Made by a program: the position numbers and the translations under genes
Part shown: positions 47,830-60,396 of the stretch, piece by piece
Position numbering within the stretch: the stretch's first letter is position 1
Layout of the letters: each line of letters starts with the position of its first letter
Assembly (NCBI RefSeq): GCF_002078875.1
Contig: NC_034413.1
Coordinates: 61,806,453 to 61,870,452, forward strand
Reading direction: 5' to 3'
Source of the DNA: Numida meleagris
Taxonomy: Eukaryota; Chordata; Aves; Galliformes; Numididae
DNA length: 64,000 nucleotides
The notes under the pieces: model-generated
The model's input: the letters and a program-made list of their open reading frames with translations, nothing else
The model's database searches: none
Told to the model about the DNA's origin: nothing

Positions 47830-49942
47830 AAAGCAAGATAAATCTCGTTCACTTTGTGTCTGGTTCATTAGCTGAAAGAAGGGTTTAGCTTGCGAATTTG
47901 AATCAGTCTTAGGTGTGATGCTCTTTGCTGGCTTGCTGACAGAAACTGTAGTAAAAGCAATGAGAGACTGTTTAATTTTTTTTAACAATGTATAACTCTT
48001 TGTTACACTCTCAACATCTGCCCAAGGCTACTGATGGCTTTTGGCAAAGACAGACAAAGAACCATGACACACTTGTCATTTTTGAAGCTAATATGATATT
48101 TTCTCTGTAAAACCAGCAGAAGTGAAATTTGAAGCTTTTTCACATGCTTTCCAGTGTGTGTTTTTCTAAACAAAGATATACTTTTTTTACTATATTAATT
48201 AGTAAACAGCACACATTAGGAATATATATGCATCTTTTGCGTCTCAGCTTCACCACACTTAACTGAGGAAGATACACCTTAATTCACAAAGAGGGAGAAA
48301 AATGCAGATGAGAACAACATAACTCAGAGAATCAACCAGCACTAGAGTTGGCAACAGAGCTCCTCATGCTCAGCTCTGCTTACACACAGTTGTCAGCTAC
48401 CAATAATGAACCCATCCAGTCATCACTCGTGACTTCTGTTTTATGATATGACTAATGACAGCAGAATGCATAACTTGAGAATATGTGCAACATCTTAGGC
48501 ATAAACAATTTTAAGAGCTTCTCAAATGTCTCTCAATCACCTGCCATTTTTAAATATTCAGGCCTGTTTTCATGTAAATGTTGATCTCTTTGTCTTCCCA
48601 GGAAAATAACGTGTACTTTTGGGCTGATTCAATATGAGAAAAGCCAAGCTATTATAATCATTCCCTCTAGCAGAAGGAATATGTTGTTAACTGAAATATC
48701 AGAGAGATGAAGTTTCATTTGTTGAATAATTAATTCTCAACCTTGAAATGTGTCAAAGAACACTGTGAATCAGCAGAGCTTACCTGCAGCCTTCCAAAAC
48801 TACTTCTTTAATGTTCACTCCACTGAACTTCTGCTTTTGAAGGTATTTGAGAAGTCTGAGAAAAGCGTCACATTCTCTCTCTCTATGGAAATCTCTCTTG
48901 ATTCAGCCCATCAGCAACAGTTGCGAAGATCAATAGCCCATCGGTGGTAAGGAATAAATTGTATTGGAAGGGATTTTTTAGTAAGAAAGAAAAAATGAGT
49001 TTTAAAACTGGTAAGTTGGTAATGCATTTCTGGTGCATTAATAACATTTTTTAAGAGCTTCTGCATAGATACCTACAGGCAGGTTGGTGTAATTCTTAAC
49101 CTAAGTAGATAGAATAAATATTTAATCATACCGTTTCTGACATTAATCAGAGAGTAATACATAAATCTCATGTACAAAGTTTTTATTTCTTGTTCTGAAT
49201 TATGATACAATATTTATTAAGATCAAGTGAGTCATTTCGGCTAGCATGGCTAGATTTCTGAGGTGATTCCCAGTGTGGTATAAACCTTGCTTGTCATTTA
49301 ACCAGCAGTCCACCTATGGACAGACCTTCCTCACCATCTTTACTTCAGGAGAAAATTTAGTAAATCTTCCAGCATTTTTAACTTCTGCATTAGGAACTTG
49401 GAGTGAGTAAAACAGAAAGTAAAGAGAGTGTCAATATATTGTTCAGAAACAGAAGGTAAAAAGAAAATAAACCCAGCTGTAATTCATTGACCTGGTTTTT
49501 GTCTCAAGTATCTCTTCAGCAGGCTGGTTTGATTTTATAGGTTGGTTGTGCTATGAACAGCATCAGTGATATAAAGCAGTGTATCCCTGTATTGTTATCA
49601 GACCACAGGGACTTTCAAAATGAGTGTTTCATAAGACTGAGCTGTCCCCAAGATGTCTGTTAGAGAAAGAGGGTGTTATGAGCAGCTGATGTGTGCTGAT
49701 GCAGAACAAACTAGATTTCTTTTTTTTTCATTTTATATATCTAAAGCCTATTGCCTCTTCTTCCTCCAACTCTCTGATATCTGAGGATGTTACTGTTGCC
49801 TGGTGTCTTAGCTCTCTCTTTGGATGCATATAGTTTCCAGTCGTCCACTGGCTTTGCAGCAATACAGCATTTTTTTTACTACAATTAATATCTATAATAT
49901 GAGACTAGAAGAGTTACACATAATCAGCCTCTTGCAGAGGAG
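47830..49942. other. Non-coding stretch, no gene recognised
   Basis: AT-rich. A plus-strand frame at 48750-48950 ends close to a GTAAGG donor-like site at 48947, but the peptide is unlike any known family and no acceptor stands out. No repeat is recognised. Confidence 0.45.
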
Positions 49943-50307
49943 ATAGAATCATAGAATTAGCTAGGTTGGAAAAGACCTACAAGATCACCTAGTCCAACTA
50001 TCCACCTACCACTAACATAACCCCACTAAACCATGTCTCTCAACACTATATCTAAACGTTTCTTGAACACCTCCAGGGACGGTGACTCAACCACCTCCCT
50101 GGGCAGCCTGTTCCAGCGTCTGACCACTCTTTCAGAAAAGTAGTATTTCCTAATGTCCAGCCTAAATCTCCCCTGGCGCAACTTGAAGCCATTCCCCCTC
50201 GTCCTGTCACTAGTTATAAGAGAGAAGAGGCTGACCCCCAGCTCACTACAACCTCCCTTCAGGTAGTTATAGAGAGCGATGAGGTCCCCCCTGAGCCTCC
50301 TCTTCTG
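49943..50307 (-). mobile_element. CR1 LINE, 3' fragment, minus strand
   Basis: About 365 bases matching the reverse complement of the young galliform CR1 3' end. It has the terminal repeat ATAGAATCATAGAATT, then GGTTGGAAAAGACCTACAAG, the CCACTAAACCATG block and the ORF2 C-terminus up to CCTGAGCCTCCTCTTCT, where homology stops abruptly (5' truncation). It is the least decayed CR1 in the window and the same general subfamily as 41647-42064. Its truncation edge lies inside the short duplication at 50297-50372. Confidence 0.97.
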
Positions 50308-50319
50308 AGATGTGTCCAA
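50026..50319 (-). pseudogene. CR1 ORF2 C-terminal remnant, frame intact
   Basis: A 97-codon open frame on minus. From [16 protein letters not shown] through [18 protein letters not shown] to [16 protein letters not shown] it is the uninterrupted C-terminus of CR1 ORF2, ending at the usual stop. The first six or so codons (MDTSQK) come from the non-CR1 sequence beyond the truncation point, so the ATG is accidental. It contains no endonuclease or reverse-transcriptase catalytic motifs. The intact frame indicates a fairly recent insertion, not function. Confidence 0.9.
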
Positions 50320-50372
50320 AGTACTACTCTTCTTACTCCTTACTCCTCTTCTGATCCGTGTCCAAAGTACTA
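50297..50372. repeat. 46-bp-period tandem duplication at CR1 5' edge
   Basis: Copy one (50297-50326) and copy two (50343-50372) are 30-base segments differing only at three adjacent bases. Both start CTCCTCTTCTGA and end GTGTCCAAAGTACTA. The first 10 bases are CR1 sequence, the rest is not. The duplication therefore spans the junction between CR1 and host DNA. Confidence 0.9.
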
Positions 50373-53300
50373 GTTTGGTCCCTCGCTCAGTAATGAGGCA
50401 GATGGCCTAAACACAAAGAGGATACACAGCCACTTTCCTGATGTGCTGCTCACAAATAAACGTCTTATGCCACTTCCACACCAGTTCCCGAAACTTCTCT
50501 GCACTTCCTGCTGAGTGCTGTCACCCTACTGCTCCAGGGAAAAGGGTGAAACCTGCTGTGCTGTGAGAAAGTGAACATTGTGCAGAGGGCCCCTGCTCGA
50601 TCCATAGGTGTGCTGAGCTCCGAAGCAGAGCTCTTTAGCTTTTCAGTAAGTTGCCCGGCTCCCTTGCTACTCAGATACATTAGTGATAAGCATAGTATAA
50701 GCAGCAGGATGAAGAGATTAGGCAGTCAGGAAAGAAAAAGAAGCAGAAGAAGGAATTTTGAGCACTGTGGAAAAAGAAAAGGCTTTTGAAGGATAAAAAG
50801 GAAAATGAAGTATATTTCACCATAGGGATTTGCAATATTAGATTTTGATTGGCAAAGTATATCTGTACTTTATGCAGCACAAACATATAGGGCAGCAGTG
50901 ACTAAACAGAAATCTCTATTCATTGAACTATAAATAATATCTAACATATGCATGTAATTATGACCAAGATTACATATATGCAGAGAACCGAGGGAAAGTT
51001 GTAACATCAATGCTTAAAGAACCACCAAGATCTTTCTAGTTTTGAAGGGATTACATGACAGCATGTTCATTCTACAAATATGGTTAAGGCCAATTTCTAT
51101 CTTGTTGAATCACTGTTATCATACCCCTCCTCTTGATGGATATTGAACCTGGAGATGTTAAGTTATACTGCCTGGGAGACCTGAAAAGCTCAGGAGATAG
51201 ATGAAGAGCTAAACTTCAAGGCCAGGTTGTCCTAAGCTGCCATGCATACAGGTACCCTGCTGAACACAGCACTAACTGTAGTGAGGACTAGCAGAGTGAA
51301 CAAATGTAAAAGAAAACTTTCTGAGAACTTTTTCAAAATGGTAGCAGATTCATGATTAATTTTGTCAGTGGTTTCTTCACTTGTGACTTAATTACTGTTT
51401 AGTTCACTGTTATTAAAATGGCAGTATTTGTACCACTCACATCTCTGCTACTGACATAAGTGTGTCAGACATTGTCGAGAAGCTGCTACTGCCCAACAGA
51501 GATCCAAGGAAGGCTTCTCAGTTGACAGCAGTTGAGTTGTGGATTACGTATTATTATTGATACTTATCCCTTAAAAACCATATATCACTTTTTTTAAGTA
51601 GGTGGTGAAAGTTTGTTCGTTGTTTTTGTATCTTGCAATAGAGAAATTCAGTTGCACTTAGTTACTGTTAGGAGAGGGGACTATCTTCAAACTCTTCTCG
51701 TAAGGAAAGTGCATCTCAGCTTCACTAGAGCAGATCCATCCTTCCTGAGAGGCATCTTGCCCTACCCGATGTCCTGCACCCCTTAGCATCTTGTGCCAGG
51801 AGTACTGCTTGGTCAAGGATCACAGCAGCAGTGTGAAGAGCACATGAGAGGACAGAGGCTCCTACTCTCATTGACTTGGAAACCTGGTCTGATTCTTGCA
51901 TGTTCTAACTCCTTTCTACTTTCTTAACTAACCCATTAATGTTTGCAGTTGTGATCGCTGAAAATAAGGTGTTTACATTTTTGACTGTGATCATGCAAAA
52001 TAGAAAAATTAACAATTAACTTATATTTCCTACCAGGATAAGGGGGGGGCAAATTTCCCCTGCAGCTTAGTTGTGGCTCCCTGGGGACTAATAAAAATTA
52101 TAATACGGTATCTTGTTTAAATCATTAAGTAACTTTATCCAGTTTTGTAGAAGAAAATATTGTCAGATTATCTGCCTGCTTTGATGTAGAAACTTTTCCT
52201 CGGGTAAAGCTTTTTCCGTTGAAAGCTTTTTCATGTCGCTTTTATTATTTTATTGTTTTCACACGTGGACCCTATTATCAGCTTAGGGATGAAATGGTGC
52301 TTCTATATTCCTTTAAATAGAGAGTTCAATGAAAATATTATTAATCTTCCTGGGATATTTACCCAGCATTACGAGTAGCATAGCCATGGCGTCAGTGTTA
52401 ATGATTTTATGTAGGAAGGAATGACATCTCTCCGCTGACCCTAAAGCACTGTGAGTTTGCCAAGAATTATTTTGCAGTGCAGACATCTACTACTGATTAC
52501 TCTGGTCCCGTGAAAGGGTGTATTAGCTGTAACATTGATTTTCTTGTGCTCTTACATAGATAGGAAAAAATGTGTTTGTTATAATCCATTTGAAGGGAGA
52601 TAAAACAAGTTTCTTAGCCTCAGCTGAATATGGACGGTTTGGGTTCTGCCTCCCTAGGTAATACTGGGGTAGAAGCAGAGGAGGAGGTAGATTTTTAAAT
52701 CATGGGATAGTGAGATCTGAGTGAAACTTACTGAGTCTGTGCTGCCTGGTGCTGCTGGAAGCTGTTAGAAAAGAGAAAAAGTTGGCATTCCCCAGGAAAG
52801 AGTAAAAGTTCAGCTCTGAAATGGAGGGTAGTAGTGTGCACTGACCCAGCACCTTGGCCTGGGCCTGAGCCACTGCCTGTGCTGGAGGACTCCAGAGCAG
52901 AGCTCGTGAGCATAACTGTCCTGTGAGCAGCTCAGCTCTGTCTGTCCTAGACAAACCAGACCCTTAGTGCCGTAATTTAATGCTTGTCATGCGGACAGGC
53001 CTGAACCTGGCTCCTGGGTCTTATTTTTAGATACAACTTGACAGAGAGAAGTGCCAAGACTTGCCCTTTCCCTTTCAGAGGGGAACTCTGATTATCCCTT
53101 CAGGCACGGCGTTTTTGCTTGACTCTCTCTAATCTAATCTACCTCTGGAGGCATTTCTATCCTGCGCTCATTACTGCGGTATGTGAGCACTTTGTGCATT
53201 CAGCTGAAGAGCAGCGTGAAAAACAACATTCTCCAGGGCAGGATCCTGCACCATGTTCCACTTGCTGCTGCTCAGCATTTAGGGAGGTGGTGGGTGAGGG

Positions 53301-54559
53301 CCTGTTGAGTCTGCCATCCCCTTTCTGTACCATATGAAGGGGGTGGCCCCACAGCGGTTACTGCTCCGTGTTTCCTGTCCCCCACTGTGTGCTGGGAGGA
53401 CTTTCTGTGTGAGGTTTTCCACCAGGACCTATGGGTCCAGCATGCTGTAATGATGACGCCCGTTGTGATGGGGCTTCTTCAGCTTAGACTAAATGGGGCC
53501 CTCGAGTTGTGGATTAAAGACATGTCACATTAGCAGGAGCACATTTCCTCCTTTGGACCATTTCAAAGGGATGCGTGTTTTACAGTCTCTTGTGGCTCAT
53601 GTGCTTAGAACCTCTGATTCACTCTCCTTCCTGAGCCTGGATGGAAGCATAGTTTCCCTGGGACACTTCCCGTACAAACAGGTCTTCCTTTCTTTTTTTG
53701 CTTGCATAAGCTTGCATGATCCTATAATTGGAGGACTGTCTGCCCACGCAGGGTTTAGTCACAAGGCCTGCTTGTGTGTTTGTTTGTCTGTGTGCTTAAT
53801 ACCTGGAGGAGAGCAGGTTTTGTCCTGCTGAAAAGTGCTGGTTTGGCTTGACGCTTGGGTCTCCAGAAGATGCAGTTTACTACACCAATGACCCATCATT
53901 TATGGTGCTGCTGAGGTGCCTGTTCTGATCCCAGCTACGACTCTCAGAGCAGTATTGCAAAGAAGTGTCCTTGTCAGTGATGGTTCAAATGCTGTGTTAA
54001 GCACTGAGATGTTTCTTTCTTCCTCTTTTTGGCAAAGAACCTCTGCAAGGTGGAATACTTCTGCTTTCAGCAGTGATGGAGAGAGTAAGAGCTACTTGTT
54101 CTCCATCTGCTGAGCTCTACTCAGCCTGTTATTCTTTCATGCTTTCTCCACTCTTCAAAAAATAAAACTGGCAGAAACAAATGAAGCTATAAAATAACAG
54201 CTCCGAATTAATAAAGTGTAATTGTGCCAAATGCTGTCAGAAAGAGCATTGCCCACAGTATGCTCTTAACACTTCAGCTGTTACGGATGCTGGGAAGATA
54301 GGAAAGAAGTTCATTTTTACCTGCCTGGGTACTGTGGGGTTAATAGACCCCAGACTGGGCCTGTTACTGTTAAAATCATTGTCTGGAACAACTGGAAATC
54401 CTGTGGAAACAGCTATGAATGCAGTTGAGCAGCACCAGCTAATAGCCTGGTTGTTAATACCTGGATCTACAGCACTGCCAGGGAAAATAGCCAGAAATGG
54501 GATGGGCAGTGCTGAGATGAAAAGCCTTGTAGAGAATCACGCACAGCACTGCTGTGGGA
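50373..54559. other. Non-coding stretch, no gene recognised
   Basis: A G8 run lies at about 52042-52049. The 52700-53340 and 53493-53831 parts are slightly GC-richer with short open frames on both strands, none recognisable. No repeat or exon is recognised. Confidence 0.5.
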
Positions 54560-54700
54560 AGTGGTGAGATTTTTACTTGAGTCATCAGAGACTGATGTGG
54601 GTGTCCTGTCTTTTGGACAAGACCAAGTGAGCTGTGCAGTGCTGCTCTGTGGCAAACATTGGGTTAAAGTCTTCCAGGCGATACCCCAAAGCCAAGCAGG
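54560..54700. repeat. Possible ancient SINE/LINE tail
   Basis: TGTCCTGTCTTTTGGACAAGAC, followed by CTGCTCTGTGG and TTAAAGTCTTCC, loosely follows the 'gccgtctttcggatgagac ... ctgtggtcattaaagatccc' tail shared by several old vertebrate SINEs and L2-type LINEs. Matching is partial with indels. No element body is identified. Confidence 0.25.
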
Positions 54701-57700
54701 GGTCCCAATGCTTTAGCTGACTGTCAAACAGAACTGCCTTATATTCACAGGCAGGTAGCAGCATGCTGAAAATCTGCCAGATTTTCTATTAATTACATGT
54801 GACGTTTCAACCATTAGGGCTGTCTCCTATTTTGAATTCTCTGAGGAAATGTGTGGTCAGGCTCCCTCTGCCAATGACAGGAAAATTTGGGGATGGTGAG
54901 AAAGAGTGGCTTTGCTGGGGCTACAAGTTCTCTTAGAGCTTGTCAGAGAATTGTGGCAGAGTCCATTTTCAGCAAACATGCTGTGCCTTGAAGCTGAAAC
55001 ACTTTGTGGTAACACACTGGTCTCAGGGATGTTTTCTGAAGGAAGGATTTGGAAACCAGTGCAGACCTTGATTACTTCTGAAAAGGAGGAAGGTCTCCAT
55101 CAACCCCCTCACCTTTTCTACCTTGGAATAGGTTTTTTGATTCCACTGGTTTTCCAGCAAAATCTGAATAGGCTTTCAGTCCAAGGAAGAACTCAAAAGA
55201 AAAGAACATAGCATCCTGTGCAAATTGAAATTATCCTTTTTTTCAGATCTAGATTATATTTACAGCAAGGAGATTCACAGGCCAGAACCAGCTGAAAACC
55301 TAAAAGCCCATCTTAGGCTTTGTCAGCCAGAGGATTCATATCCTGTGAAGCACAGGCTGAGAAATCCCTTTAAAGACCCATGCAAATTTTCACTGAGGTT
55401 AAGGTTTTCTTTTCTTTTAATTATCAATTGTTGGTTCCCCCCAAGGTAAAGAAAACTGGTCGCTCAGAGCAATAATCTCAAGCTTGCGCCTGTCAGAGAA
55501 AGATAAGTGATTAGCTGGCTGGAGTGAGAAGGGTGTCTCATTGGGACTCCTAGTGACACTGCCATGGGGCTACCGGTGAGGGAGCTGACCAGCTAATTAC
55601 AGCTGCCTGGAGGTGCTGGAGCACAACTGTGCTGCCTGAAGGTAGCAGTGGGTCTGGAAGCTGCACTACACCTTAATCTGCATTTCAGGTCTAGGCACTA
55701 AACATTATTTATTTGAGCCTGATGGAAACATTAAGCAACAGAATAGAATGAAGAGTTCTCGTTGCCAATTTCACAGCTGATTTAAAAGTTCAAATTAGAT
55801 GTTTTAGAAGCAGGGTTAAATCTAGGGGTTAAATCAAGGAGAGCTGAGCTGAGGTTCCAGCTTCACCGCTGACCATCATGAAAAGTGCTTGGATAATGGT
55901 TTTCCACAATATTTTTCCAAGGTGGCCATTTGCTCTGGGTGCAGAATCCCATGTGCTACATTCCTTGTTTTCAATGCCACTGCTGGGAATTTGTCACGAC
56001 CATCTTATATTTCACATAGGGAAATTAAAGAACTCAGTCACAGATATCTTTTGAAATCTCTGGCAATGGGTGTGGGTACAACCAGGGATGCACACGGATT
56101 AGTTATTCCTCATCATCTTTCAATGTGTCATACAAGTACTGAGGAAAAAGGCAAATTAAATGGAGAAAATGGTAGCAGGGATTTTGGTACAGTAATGCTC
56201 TTCCAAGATGATAGAAAGATGAACTTTGATGTAGAAAGATGAACTTTAAGCTGTTCCAGCCTTGAAAGCCTTTGGAAAGGAATGAAAAATACATGATTTA
56301 GTGATATATTCAAGCACGTGGGTTCTTGCTCTACGCTTTTCTTCAGAAAGGGGTGTGTGGTGAGTGAGCTGATCACAAAGAGGAAGCCTTGGTTCAAGAA
56401 ATATATCTTAAAAATGAATTCTTAAACCAGAAAGGGGAAAAAACGCTTTATGGACATTCAGGGAAATTTGGGCTGAGAGCAGGTCAAGACAGAAAGGAGC
56501 CGCTACTCTACCCTTTCTCTGCAACTTCATACTAATAATTAGAAAAATGCATTAGCAGATGCTGCACTTTTCTGGGGAGAGTGAAAGATGCCATAATTAA
56601 GAGAGGACTGATGTATTATTTAAGAGTAATTTGCAATTAGTGTTCTTAAGTGCTGTGCTATATGATTAGTTTCTTCTCTCTGTCTTGATCAAAATGTGGT
56701 TGGATAATCTGCAAATTAACAGTGATGGGAAGAACACTATGAGCATAGCTCTAGCTCATTGGATGGAAAAGAGATGGAAGAGAAATCAGCAGTTTGGTAC
56801 CCTGGTTATAGAGGCAGGCAGCTGAATGTTGGTGGGCCCCTGGGATAACATGGACACGAGAGGCTTGGGAAGGAGTTGTCTGGGGATTTTCAGCCAGTCC
56901 TAGTCCCATGGGAGCAAATAAATGACAGAACTTAGCTGTTCGACCTCCTGGCTATTCACTGGGGGAGAAACCACCCGCCCCATGCCTTTCACCCCTGCAT
57001 ATGTGATGGGCTTCTCCCACCTGCTCCTAGCTTTGTCACTGAGATTTCATTGGAACAGTCTTGATTATGCTTCAAATGCCCTGTTATACATAATGAATGG
57101 GTTAATTATTATCCTTCAGATTACGGGTGTAGAAAAAATGGTTGTCTCATCCAGTGTCCAGGCTTTTCCACTTACCTGCTTTGAGACCACAGGAAAGTTT
57201 TCTGAAGTCTATTGGGAGCCCTTTTTCTGTGTAGACAGAAGTAGTGATATGCTGCCACTGTCAATAATGCTGAATGAATGAGTTCCTCAAGATCTTTGTC
57301 ACCTTCTTGCATTTTTACTTTGGCAAATTTATTCTTGCTGGAGCTATGGCCAAAAATGACCAAATACAATTAATTATTTTAGTCTATTTTCTAATGTTCA
57401 GGCCTTGCAATAATGTGGTAGGAAAAGTGTTCAACTTGTAATTTATCATATGTATAATATTCTAGGGAGTGATTTGGAAATTATTAGCATTTAGATTTGC
57501 ATATGGGGGCACTAAGAAACCCCACAAAGTGGACCAATATTTTCTGAAAATATATGCAGAAACATGCTTTGTTTCAAATTTTCAGATGAATGTGTTTAAA
57601 AAAACCTAAAGAACGATGATTGGCATGATCCTATACTTCTGCCAGCTTCAGTGTCTGATTATGCTACTTATCCCGAAGGGCGGCCTGTCTCAAAGCTTTT

Positions 57701-58940
57701 GAGACTCTATCTGTGACTGTCAGTCTTGACTGTTTCTTTCTGAACCATCAGCAATTTAATTATTTGAGCTGGTGTCACTGTGGGCACCTGGTCTTTCAGC
57801 TAACGGAGTAATGATGAATTCGCATGGTTGGAAGCGGTCAAATAGCTGTGGCTTAACAAATTCTAGTTTATCAGGCAAAACAACCTAATCTACTGTTAGT
57901 GTGCTCTCAGCTTACCCCAGCCACTAACGTGGTGGGTTTAAATCTCCGTGAAGCAGCTGCAGAGATCCCCTGAAGCACGTTTCCAGCAAACGTATTTTAT
58001 TTCAGAACTGAAGTGGGCTTAAAGTGCATGCATAGTTATTGCAACTCAGTGGATGGGCAGTAAATTGCTGAGCTGTAACAGCTCAATCATTTTTGGTTGT
58101 GGGAACATACCTACACTTTCTGGTTTTATTAAGAGCTTGATTTTTTGTTATAGGCCAAATTTGACTTGGCAATGACAAGCTGGAAATGCTTTTGATTCTT
58201 TTTCAAAACCAAGCAGAACAACTTCACATGCAGTATTTTAAAGTATTTTATATTCGTTGTCCCTGGTGCTACCTGGCTGCATAAGCAAAGCCTTCTAGGA
58301 GCTCATTTCTTCCATCTTGGTGAATTAACTTGCTACCCAGAATAGAAACCAGTGAGATTTTAAACCCCCTTTCACTGAAAGGGTATTTCAATCTCTCCTA
58401 TGTTTAGACTGGCAGTAAGTGAGATACACACTCGAGAGTAAAAGACCTGGTTGTTTTCTTTCTTTTTTCTCCCTAAGCTGACTGTATTAATGCATTTCAC
58501 ACTGCTCCAGCTTGTAGAGTTTGTGCTGAATCCTGCTGTGGACCTGGCAGTTCCCTTGCAGAGATCACATCCCACCGACCTTTTTGAGGTTACTGCTGAT
58601 GGGAGACATGCCTGTTCTGTAGCTCTCAATTATTTTTCCCTGCCCAGAAAGATGGGAAAATCTGTCACCAATACCACAAAGCTCTACAACTTTTAAAGGG
58701 AAAAAGAATAAAACTGAGCTCATTTACAGATATTGCAGTATCTACCTTGCTGTTTTTTAAGAGAAAATGTAGCTTTCGAAAAGTGTTTTCATTTGACAGC
58801 AGTAAAGATCTGAATCTGGAGTCTCCCATCATAGTTGTATTTCTAATAATAAGAATTTCCTCCATGTTTGCAGCAGTTAGCTTGGCTTTAATTATTCACA
58901 AAGCACAGCTAGTCAGAACTGCTGCAATTTCTTTTATCTA
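54701..58940. other. Non-coding stretch, no gene recognised
   Basis: A 20-base-period duplication (TAGAAAGATGAACTTT twice) lies at about 56212-56247. The plus frame 56922-57281 (119 codons) has a Leu-rich middle but no known domain. The 55480-55640, 57000-57130 and 57880-58200 parts have conserved-looking texture. No repeat family is recognised. Confidence 0.45.
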
Positions 58941-59085
58941 ATCATAGAATGATTAATGTTGGAAAAGACCACTAAGATCATCTAGTCCAACCATTGACCA
59001 CATCATCAACATCACCACTGACTGCATCCCTTAGTGCAACATGTGCCTTTTCTTGAAAACCTCCAGGGGCAGTAATCTTCCCTCC
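58941..59085 (-). mobile_element. CR1 LINE, short 3' tail, minus strand
   Basis: ATCATAGAATGATTAATG, TTGGAAAAGACCACTAAGATC, ATCTAGTCCAACCATTGACC and further right CTTGAAAACCTCCAGGGGCAG follow the reverse complement of a CR1 3' tail. The copy is more diverged and shorter than those at 41647 and 49943. The block after CCAACC differs from theirs, which points to another, older subfamily. It ends within the end of the former ORF2. Confidence 0.9.
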
Positions 59086-60189
59086 ATTTCAGCTGCCTCA
59101 TCTCCTAGGGGGACACTGGGTGCCTACCAGTCAGTGGAGGCTCGGAGGTGCATCTCATGTTATCTCACTTCCTGCCTTATGGACAATATTGGTTCCAAAT
59201 GGTGAATTCTCCTATGTTTTTAGAACTGATTTTCTGAGGTTTATGAGTTATGAGGTTTATGCATGGTAACAAGCATTTCTTCTGATGGACTTACCTTGAG
59301 TGTCTGAGATTGGTAAATGTCAATAGAGAAATGTTTCTACCAGTTTTCTTTAATATCTTCATAACTGAAGTGCTTAGAGCACCAAGACCTTATAATGCCA
59401 GGAGTTTTGAGACTAGTAATAGGTAAGGTGATGGTGCTCTGAGGATGAAGTTAGATTCACGGTAGAGCCAACAGTGCTCATTCAGTTTCTGGCTCTCTCA
59501 TATTACTCAGACACGAGGAACAAAACCAATGGAGGATTATCATTTACATGTACTAACCTGAGCTGTTGAACCAGCTGTTTTTAGCACCTAGGTACCAATC
59601 CTGTGCTGCTGCTGAAATTCCATAAAGGAAAAAGTAAAAGAAATAGCAAAGAATAAAAACATGAACGAAGGGTTGAAATATTTTATGAAACACATGCTAA
59701 ATCTCCCTGCCTTAGGACCAGCAGCCTGCAATGGAGTGCAGCACCAGGCCAAAAAAAGTAAATCTTACCCTAAATGAGTGAGACTTGTAGACAACAATTT
59801 CACGCACAGCGTGAATTTAGAAAGGGGAGGAAGGGGGAGGCCATAAGGCCAAGACAAAGCCTAGCCAGAACAGAAAGGAGTAAAATATGACTGTGAGAGA
59901 ACACGATCATAAAAGGAAAGGGAAATTGACACAATATGAACAAAATAAGATGAACTCACTTTTTTGTGCTGTTGCACTTTGTCTTCCACGTCAAATTCTA
60001 TTATACCATTACATCATTCGTGCGCTGAGTACTAAACTGTGCTTTCACTGGGTTGTGTGTTGTTCCCAGGAACTTTACTAGCAATTCAGACTACCTTGAG
60101 GCTTGATTTTACATTACGTCGGTGACAGTGGGGTTAGCTCTGATTTATATCATTCTAATCATATAAAAATCACATACTTCATTGGTAAC
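59086..60189. other. Non-coding stretch, no gene recognised
   Basis: Nothing recognisable. A purine-rich patch lies at about 59820-59880. Confidence 0.5.
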
Positions 60190-60396
60190 ACTTAGCGTTT
60201 CTTTAGGGTTTATCATTCATTGATCTCAGAGCACTCTGAGACAGTTAATAAAGATCATTTCCAGCGTGTGATTAAAACAAAAAAAAATAAAAATAAAAAC
60301 GCAGAACAGTTGCATGGTTTGCCTGTGATCACATGGCATGGAGGAGAACACAACCCAGAGCTCCTGATGCCTTGCCTATGAGATCATACTGCCTCC
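60190..60396 (-). repeat. Ancient MIR/AmnSINE-type tail with A-rich insertion
   Basis: The plus strand follows the reverse complement of MIR/AmnSINE/L2-style sequence. It has GATCTCAGAGCACTCTGAG ('aaagcgcttt...' side), then ACAGTTAATAAAGATCATT, then CGCAGAACAGTTGCATGG, TTTGCCTGTGATCACATGGC ('ttgcccaaggtcacacagc'), AACCCAGAGCTCCTGATGCC and CATACTGCCTCCC at the end. An A-rich stretch (about 60275-60299) interrupts where 'gatgaggaaactgagg' is expected. The family cannot be fixed between MIR-like and AmnSINE1-like. It is strongly decayed and presumably predates birds. Confidence 0.65.
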
